From NCBI GenBank assembly GCA_023427085.1, contig JAEZBO010000207.1, positions 1 to 10,204 on the forward strand: 10,204 nt of DNA. The letters run 5' to 3'. Of this stretch, positions 6,199 through 10,204 are shown one piece after another. How positions within the stretch are numbered: the first letter of the stretch is position 1; every line of letters starts with the position of its first letter. Both the position numbers and the translations under genes were made by a program. The notes below the pieces were generated by a model. The model worked only from the letters and a program-made list of their open reading frames with translations. It was not told where the DNA came from and did no database searches. Source of the DNA: Pseudomonadota bacterium (GTDB taxonomy: Bacteria; Pseudomonadota; Gammaproteobacteria; Burkholderiales; Burkholderiaceae_B).

Positions 6199-6891
6199 AT
6201 GCGCCTCATGAGCCAAAGCAGTTTTTCCTCGTTGATCTTCGCCGAGACGCAGCTGCCCGAACAGGTCGCTGCGGTGATGGCGGCGATCGAGACCGACATC
6301 ATCCGCAGCCGCATCCTGCCGCGCACGCGGCTGATCGAAGACCACCTGATGGACGACTACGCGGCCAAGCGCCACGTGGTGCGCGCGGCGCTGGCCGAGC
6401 TGCAGCGGCTGGGCGTGGTGGTCAAGCCGCCGCACCTGGGCGCGCAGATCCGCCGCTTCGACAGCGATGGCCTCGAAGACCTGTACCGCATGCGCCGGCT
6501 GCTGCATCAGGCGGCCATCGAGATGATCGAGTTCCCGGTGCCGGCCGAGCGGCTGGCCGCGGTCGAGCAGGCCTGCCAGGCGCATGCGGCGGCGTCGGCG
6601 GCCGGCGAGCTGATCGCCATCCACCGCAGCAACATGGCCTTCCATCGCGAGCTCTACGGCCTGTGCGACAACCCCTATCTGGCCGAGTCGATTCGGCTGC
6701 ACGACTGGCTGAGCTTTCCGGTGCGCGCCTATGGCGTGGCCGATGCGCAGGCGCTCGAGCAGGCCTGCCGCGAACACCGCGCGATGGTCGATGCGGTCGC
6801 CGCCGGCAACCGCGCCGCGCTCGAGGTGCTGTCGGTCGCGCACATGGGCCGCGCGCGCGACATCTACGAAGCGAAGTTCCTGACGCGCTGA
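6199..6891 (+). CDS. GntR-family transcriptional regulator, FCD subfamily
   Basis: About 230 residues, typical for the FadR/FCD branch. From the ATG at 6199, the N-terminal winged helix covers about residues 15-85, with the segment LIEDHLMDDYAAKRHVVRAAL containing the helix-turn-helix and the wing around GVVVKPPHLGAQIRRF. The all-helical FCD ligand domain follows (about 90-225). Its metal-site histidines are recognisable at about 149, 193 and 215, but the usual Asp four residues before the first His is Asn (codon 6631-6633). Start choice is uncertain: ATG 6199 has a weak GGGA ten bases upstream, ATG 6208 (MSQSSF) is equally plausible, and a TTG at 6136 would run through the AT-rich promoter island, so it is rejected. 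It is divergent from the aldehyde dehydrogenase, its most likely target, with a small organic acid as probable effector. Confidence 0.9.
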   Translation: MRLMSQSSFSSLIFAETQLPEQVAAVMAAIETDIIRSRILPRTRLIEDHLMDDYAAKRHVVRAALAELQRLGVVVKPPHLGAQIRRFDSDGLEDLYRMRRLLHQAAIEMIEFPVPAERLAAVEQACQAHAAASAAGELIAIHRSNMAFHRELYGLCDNPYLAESIRLHDWLSFPVRAYGVADAQALEQACREHRAMVDAVAAGNRAALEVLSVAHMGRARDIYEAKFLTR

Positions 6892-6949
6892 GCGGCGTGC
6901 CGGCGCTGCCGCGATCGGCCGTCGTCGATCGGTGGCGGCAGGCGTCCGG
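6892..6949. other. Convergent gap with a bulged hairpin
   Basis: Between the GntR and TauE/SafE stops lies an imperfect hairpin: CTGCCGC+GATCG (6906-6917) pairs with CGATC (6926-6930) and GCGGCAG (6935-6941) around a 4-base bulge. There is no T-run on either strand, so it is at best a weak or Rho-assisted bidirectional end signal. Confidence 0.3.
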
Positions 6950-7696
6950 TCAGAAGGTCTGCCAGATCATGTGCAGCGCGATCGCCGTCATGACGATCTT
7001 GAAGCCGAGCTTGAAGTATTTGTCGGGCAGGTTGTCGAGCGTGCGCGAGCCGACCCAGGTGCCGGCCACGCCGCTGGCGATCATCGCCGCGACCAGCGGC
7101 GCCCATTCGGCGTACGCGAAGCCCAGCGCGCCGAATGCCAGGATCTTCAGGCCGTGCTGGATCGTCATGCAGGCCGCGTGCGTGGCCACCAGCGGCTGTT
7201 TGGTCAGGCCGACGCCGGCCAGCATCGCCGCGATCAGCGGGCCGGTGGCGCCGACCAGCATGGTGCAGAAACTCGAGATCACGCCCCATGCGGCGAAGTA
7301 GGGCTTGCCGTGGCGGGCCGCGGTGGCGCTGGGTTTCTTGCGGTAGATCGACCACAGGATGAACAGCGCCAGCGCCCATTTGGCGACGTCGTCGGGGATG
7401 GCGATCACCACCGAGGCGCCGACCGCGATGCCGATCACGCTGCCCAGCGCGAACCACGGCAACATCGCGCGCACCAGGTAGCGGCGCTGGATGACGACGC
7501 GGCCGGCATTCGAGCCGAGCTGCACCACGCCGTGCACCGGCAGCACGCTGGTGACCGGCATGCCCAGCCCCATGATGGCCAGCATCGCGACGCCGCCGCC
7601 CAGGCCCATGGCGGCCGTGAAGGCCGAGGTCAGGAAGCTGGCGGCGACCAGCAGGGCGGCGAACCAGGGGGTGATGTCAGCAGGAACGAAGGTCAT
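6950..7696 (-). CDS. TauE/SafE (DUF81) family membrane permease
   Basis: A 248-residue polytopic inner-membrane protein of the sulfite exporter TauE/SafE family, whose members move sulfite, sulfonates or other organic anions. Hydrophobic helices occupy most of the chain. The two internal family repeats are visible: GLGGGVAMLAIMGLGMPV...PVHGVVQLGSNAGR (31-66) and VGATGPLIAAMLAGVGLTKQPLVATHA...HGLKILAFGALGF (148-193). The start at 7696 (MTFVPADITPWF) fits the family N-terminus; an upstream in-frame TTG at 7717 is less likely. There is no clear Shine-Dalgarno. TACACT (7724-7719) is a possible -10 box 22 bases ahead. It stands alone on its strand, convergent with GntR and divergent from the hydrolase gene. 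Substrate unknown; no sulfonate enzymes are visible nearby. Confidence 0.92.
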   Translation of the reverse strand: MTFVPADITPWFAALLVAASFLTSAFTAAMGLGGGVAMLAIMGLGMPVTSVLPVHGVVQLGSNAGRVVIQRRYLVRAMLPWFALGSVIGIAVGASVVIAIPDDVAKWALALFILWSIYRKKPSATAARHGKPYFAAWGVISSFCTMLVGATGPLIAAMLAGVGLTKQPLVATHAACMTIQHGLKILAFGALGFAYAEWAPLVAAMIASGVAGTWVGSRTLDNLPDKYFKLGFKIVMTAIALHMIWQTF

Positions 7697-7761
7697 GGAA
7701 GGTCCGGGCAAGCGCAAAAGTGTAGCGCGCCGGCGGCCTCGCGGCGGCCGGCAGAAACCTG

Positions 7762-7790
7762 TTGACCATGCCGATGCGGCTCCCTAGAAT
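7762..7790 (+). promoter_or_regulatory. Sigma70-like promoter far upstream of the hydrolase gene
   Basis: TTGACC (7762-7767) and TAGAAT (7785-7790) with a perfect 17-bp spacer, each five of six matches to consensus. It is the best promoter match in the window. Transcription would start near 7797, leaving about 240 nt before the hydrolase ATG at 8039 and about 210 nt to the end of an intrinsic terminator. Confidence 0.72.
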
Positions 7791-7796
7791 GCCTGC

Positions 7797-8007
7797 ACAG
7801 GTCTGCCGCAATAGCGCGCCGGGCCTGTTCCCACCGGCAGCGGCCAGTCCGCCGCCAGCCAGGCCCACCAGCCTGGCGGCCCGTGCAGCAACCCGCAGCA
7901 CCCGCAGCACCGCGGCAATGATTGCCGCGCCCCAGACCGACCGACAGGCTATAGAAGCCCTCGACTTTCACGCTGATCCAGCGTGGTCGAGGGCTTTTTT
8001 GTTTTTT
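7797..8007 (+). ncRNA. Putative structured leader or small RNA upstream of the hydrolase gene
   Basis: The segment runs from the predicted start to the terminator T-run, about 210 nt. It has its own promoter, no convincing reading frame with a ribosome binding site, and several stems. CTGCCG/CGGCAG pairs at 7803-7808 and 7835-7840. GCCGCCAG/CTGGCGGC pairs at 7851-7858 and 7873-7880. A near-perfect palindrome CGCGGCAAT-G-ATTGCCGCG occupies 7911-7929, and the terminator hairpin 7955-7996. Two perfect 9-mers, CCCGCAGCA, lie in tandem at 7892-7909. I compared it mentally with 6S, 4.5S, RNase P RNA, tmRNA and common riboswitch motifs and saw no match. It could be a cis-acting attenuating leader or a free small RNA. 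Both 5' end and existence are predictions. Confidence 0.4.
7955..8007 (+). terminator. Strong intrinsic terminator in the hydrolase leader
   Basis: An 11-bp stem AAGCCCTCGAC (7955-7965) with GTCGAGGGCTT (7986-7996), topped after a TTT bulge by a 6-bp stem CACGCT/AGCGTG (7969-7974 and 7980-7985) with loop GATCC. It is followed by TTTTTTGTTTTTT (7995-8007). The hydrolase Shine-Dalgarno GGAG (8030-8033) begins only 22 bases later, so no separate promoter fits between them. A weak competing pair, GGCT-ATAGA-AGCC (7947-7959), overlaps the base of the left arm. Confidence 0.92.
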
Positions 8008-8038
8008 CATTTTCGATTTTGCTTCTCGTGGAGTGATC

Positions 8039-8941
8039 ATGGAATCCAGACAACAAGCGTCCGAACCCGAGGCGGGGGGCTTCCCCGACGCGGTGCTGGC
8101 CGGCGTGCAGACCGCGCCGGTGTTCGGCGACGTGACGGGCAACCTGGCGCGTTCGACCGCGCTGGTCGAACAGGCGGTCGCGCAGGGCGCGCGGCTGGTC
8201 GTGCTGCCCGAGCTGGCCAATACCGGCTACGTGTTCGCCAGCCGCGAAGAGGCCTATGCGCTGGCCGAGCCGGTGCCGGCCGGGCCGAGCTCGCAGGCCT
8301 GGATCGCGCTGGCGCAGCGGCTGGGCATCTACCTGGTCGCCGGCATCGCCGAACGCGAGGGCGAGACGCTCTACAACTCGGCGCTGGTGGCCGGCCCGCA
8401 GGGTTACCTGGGCACCTATCGCAAGCTGCACCTGTGGGGCGACGAGAACCTTTTCTTTGCGCCGGGCAACCTGGGCCTGCCGGTGTTCGAGACGCCGTTC
8501 GGCCGGCTGGCCGTGGCGATCTGCTACGACGGCTGGTTTCCCGAGGTGTTCCGCTTGCAGGCCATGCAGGGTGCCGACATCGTCGCGGTGCCGACCAACT
8601 GGGTGCCGATGCCGGGCCAGTCGCTCGACGGCCCGGCGATGGCGCACGCACTGGTGATGAGCGGCGCGCACAGCAACGGCCTGGCGATCGTCTGCGCCGA
8701 CCGGGTCGGCGACGAACGCGGCCAGCCCTTCGTCGGCCGCAGCATCATCGTCGGCTCGCAAGGCTGGCTCAGCGCCGGCCCGGCCAGCCATGACCAGGAG
8801 GAAATCCTGCTGGCCCGCTTCAACCTCAGGCAGGCGCGCCACGGCCGCCAGCTCAATGTCTTCAATCACGTGCTGCGCGATCGCCGCGCGGATCTCTACG
8901 ACCCCGTTCTGGGCGCCGGCATCACGCCGGTGGCCCGCTGA
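8039..8941 (+). CDS. Nitrilase-superfamily carbon-nitrogen hydrolase (probable amidase)
   Basis: A 300-residue cytosolic enzyme of the carbon-nitrogen hydrolase fold, which cleaves nitriles, amides or N-carbamoyl compounds through a Glu-Lys-Cys triad. The triad is complete: Glu58 in VVLPELANTGY, Lys129 in YRKLHLW and Cys162 in AICYDGWFPE; the second structural Glu is Glu136 in WGDEN. The C-terminal FVGRSIIVGSQGW (231-243) is typical of amidase and carbamoylase branches. A polar stretch of about 17 residues precedes the first beta strand (AVLAGVQTAP). The ATG at 8039 has GGAG five bases upstream; an in-frame GTG at 8033 overlaps that site and is rejected. The downstream amide/urea-type receptor gene, only 35 bp away, supports an amide substrate. 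Expression probably depends on read-through of the terminator at 7955-8007. Confidence 0.94.
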   Translation: MESRQQASEPEAGGFPDAVLAGVQTAPVFGDVTGNLARSTALVEQAVAQGARLVVLPELANTGYVFASREEAYALAEPVPAGPSSQAWIALAQRLGIYLVAGIAEREGETLYNSALVAGPQGYLGTYRKLHLWGDENLFFAPGNLGLPVFETPFGRLAVAICYDGWFPEVFRLQAMQGADIVAVPTNWVPMPGQSLDGPAMAHALVMSGAHSNGLAIVCADRVGDERGQPFVGRSIIVGSQGWLSAGPASHDQEEILLARFNLRQARHGRQLNVFNHVLRDRRADLYDPVLGAGITPVAR

Positions 8942-8976
8942 AACGCCGGCCAAGACCGGCCCCCAAGGAGAAAACC

Positions 8977-10140
8977 ATGAAACCCATCAACCTGTTCGCA
9001 CGGCTGGGCCTGGCCGTCACGGTGGCTGCCGCCTGCGGCACGGCCGTGGCGGCCGATCCGATCCGCATCGGCGTGCCGGTCGGCCTGTCCGGCGCCAACA
9101 GCGTGGTCGCACCCGCCGTGGTGCAGTCCTCGCAACTGGCGGTCGACGAGATCAACGCGGCCGGCGGCATCCTCGGCCGCCAGCTGGTGCTCGAGATCGC
9201 CGACGACGGCTCGGGCGCGGTCGGCGCGCAGAAGGCCTACGACACGCTGCTGTTCCAGAAGAAGGTCGACGTCGTCATCGGCATGGAGACCAGCGCCGCG
9301 CGCAACGCCGCGCTGCCGATCCTGAACCGCGCGCGCGTGCCCTTCATCTACACCTCGTTCTACGAAGGCCGCTCGTGCAACCGCTGGATGCACGTCAACG
9401 GCTGGGTGCCCGAGCAGCAGGTCGCGCCGGTGGTCGATCACTTCATGAAGGCCGAGCAGGCCAAGACCTTCTTCCTGGTCGGCAGCGACTACGCGTTCGG
9501 CCGCGGCATGCTGAAGTTCACGCGCGACTACATCACCGCGCAGGGCGGCAAGGTGGTCGGCGAGGAATACCTGCCGATGGATGGCAGCGACTGGACCGCG
9601 ATCGTGTCGCGGATCCGCTCGGTCAAGCCCGACGCGCTGATCAGCTCGACGGCGGGCGGCAGCCCCAACGTCAGCCTGGCCAAGCAGATCCAGGCCGCCG
9701 GCCTGAAGATGCCCTACGGCAACCTGGCCATCGACGAAGGCACCGCGCGCACCATGGGCGCGACGGCGGCCGGCATGTATGTGTCGGCCTCGTACCTGAC
9801 CGGCATCGACAACGAGGCCAACAAGAAATACCTGGCCGGCCTGCAGGCCAAGTTCGGCGCCGAGGCCAAGACCGCCAACGAGCTGTCCGAGCCGCAGTAC
9901 GAGGCCTTCTACCTGTACAAGGCCGCCGCCGAGAAGGCCGGCAGCACCGATGCCAAAGAGATCGTCGAGGCGCTCAGCCAGGTCTCGTACGACGGCCCGC
10001 GCGGCGTGGTCAGCATGAGCAAGCAGCGCCACGCCGCGCTGTCGATGCGGCTGGGCCAGGTGCAGCAGGACGGCTCGATCAAGATCCTGCAGACCTTCGA
10101 GGCGGTCGATCCGGGCGAGCAGTGCCCCAAGCTCGACTGA
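8977..10140 (+). CDS. ABC transporter substrate-binding protein, amide/urea/branched-chain amino acid type
   Basis: A 387-residue periplasmic receptor (Peripla_BP_6 fold) that delivers ligand to a Liv/Urt-type ABC permease. The signal peptide is clear: basic start, hydrophobic core, and ACGTAVAADP with likely cleavage near 26/27. The first lobe begins IRIGVPVGLSGAN (29-41), with the family stretch AVDEINAAGGILGRQLVLEIADDGS. The middle pattern YEGRSCNRW...PEQQVAPVVDHF, then FLVGSDYAFGR (166-176) and VVGEEYLPMDGSDW (193-206), resembles UrtA/AmiC/FmdD-type receptors for urea and short amides more than LivJ. Two cysteines remain in the mature chain (134 and 383) and might form a disulfide. A strong AAGGAG (8965-8970) lies six bases before the ATG. 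It is probably co-transcribed with the hydrolase; permease and ATPase genes would be expected just past the window. Confidence 0.95.
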   Translation: MKPINLFARLGLAVTVAAACGTAVAADPIRIGVPVGLSGANSVVAPAVVQSSQLAVDEINAAGGILGRQLVLEIADDGSGAVGAQKAYDTLLFQKKVDVVIGMETSAARNAALPILNRARVPFIYTSFYEGRSCNRWMHVNGWVPEQQVAPVVDHFMKAEQAKTFFLVGSDYAFGRGMLKFTRDYITAQGGKVVGEEYLPMDGSDWTAIVSRIRSVKPDALISSTAGGSPNVSLAKQIQAAGLKMPYGNLAIDEGTARTMGATAAGMYVSASYLTGIDNEANKKYLAGLQAKFGAEAKTANELSEPQYEAFYLYKAAAEKAGSTDAKEIVEALSQVSYDGPRGVVSMSKQRHAALSMRLGQVQQDGSIKILQTFEAVDPGEQCPKLD

Positions 10141-10204
10141 TTCCGCGATGACCGCGCGCGGCCCCCGCCCCCCGCCCCGGGGGCCCGCCCAGGACCACAA
10201 GGGG
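10141..10204 (+). other. Terminal intergenic stretch with GC-rich hairpin
   Basis: After the receptor stop, GGCCCCC (10160-10166) and GGGGGCC (10179-10185) form a 7-bp stem with a 12-base C-rich loop and no T-run. Such stems often follow binding-protein genes and raise the abundance of the receptor message relative to downstream permease genes. The last bases (AAGGGG) could be part of a ribosome binding site for a gene that begins beyond the window. An ATG at 10148 opens a short proline/arginine-rich frame that I do not regard as a gene. Confidence 0.4.

Noticed and set aside
3687..7301. A 1204-codon open frame on the plus strand covering the antisense of the dehydrogenase and aldehyde dehydrogenase, then GntR.
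   Set aside because: Arg/Ala/His/Gln-rich composition, no family motifs, and it overlaps real genes on both strands. GC-rich shadow.
7677..7910. A 77-codon minus-strand frame overlapping the TauE/SafE start region.
   Set aside because: Out of frame with the permease, Arg/Ala-rich, no ribosome binding site, and it runs across the opposing promoter.
7797..8007. The idea that the leader RNA is 6S RNA, based on its length and stems.
   Set aside because: The conserved 6S sequence blocks and long rod with a central bubble were not recognisable, and the usual neighbouring gene is absent.
7762..8793. An open frame running from the hydrolase leader into the hydrolase gene, with several ATG codons near 7768-7791.
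   Set aside because: It uses a different frame from the hydrolase, its first ATG codons overlap the promoter, none has a ribosome binding site, and the translation is low-complexity. A short leader peptide cannot be excluded, but nothing supports one.
10148..10204. A possible new gene starting at ATG 10148.
   Set aside because: The few codons visible are Pro/Arg/Gly-rich, run through a hairpin, and have no ribosome binding site.

Overview
The window is about 10.2 kb of very GC-rich DNA (roughly two thirds G+C or more). It looks like a chromosomal catabolic and transport region of a betaproteobacterium, most likely the Alcaligenaceae (Bordetella/Achromobacter-like). The pointers are a LysR regulator next to a Bug (TctC-type) periplasmic receptor, the G/C-ending codons, and the family mix of FCD-type GntR regulator, aldehyde dehydrogenase, TauE/SafE permease, nitrilase-fold hydrolase and amide/urea-type ABC receptor. 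The genus is inferred, not proven. I see no insertion sequence, integrase, CRISPR array, tRNA or rRNA.

Layout. (1) 2-1264 (+): 3' part of an acyl-CoA synthetase/AMP ligase that begins before the window. (2) 1357-2301 (+): LysR-type regulator. (3) 2473-3432 (+): Bug-family receptor. (4) 3447-3567: convergent terminator region with a 34-bp-periodic hairpin array. (5) 3579-4472 (-): beta-hydroxyacid dehydrogenase (3-hydroxyisobutyrate dehydrogenase-like). (6) 4554-5990 (-): NAD(P)-dependent aldehyde dehydrogenase. Genes 5 and 6 share a strand, but an intrinsic terminator lies between them. (7) 5991-6198: divergent control region. (8) 6199-6891 (+): GntR/FCD regulator. (9) 6950-7696 (-): TauE/SafE permease. 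(10) 7697-8038: 342-bp intergenic region with a good sigma70-like promoter, hairpin-rich sequence and a very strong terminator just upstream of the next ribosome binding site. (11) 8039-8941 (+): nitrilase-superfamily hydrolase. (12) 8977-10140 (+): amide/urea-type ABC receptor. The last 64 bp hold a GC-rich hairpin; the next gene would begin beyond the window.

The genes read as two functional sets. The left set (CoA ligase, Bug receptor, aldehyde dehydrogenase, beta-hydroxyacid dehydrogenase, with LysR and GntR regulators) fits uptake and oxidation of a small carboxylic or hydroxy acid; the substrate cannot be named. The right set (nitrilase-fold hydrolase plus UrtA/AmiC-like receptor) fits uptake and hydrolysis of an amide-, urea- or nitrile-like nitrogen compound.

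The enzymes belong to well-known families, so I do not claim a wholly new system. The least explained DNA is non-coding. Two genes (at 4472 and 8039) each have a canonical intrinsic terminator immediately upstream of their Shine-Dalgarno sequence, and the second is preceded by its own promoter and about 160 nt of hairpin-rich sequence that I cannot assign to a known RNA family.
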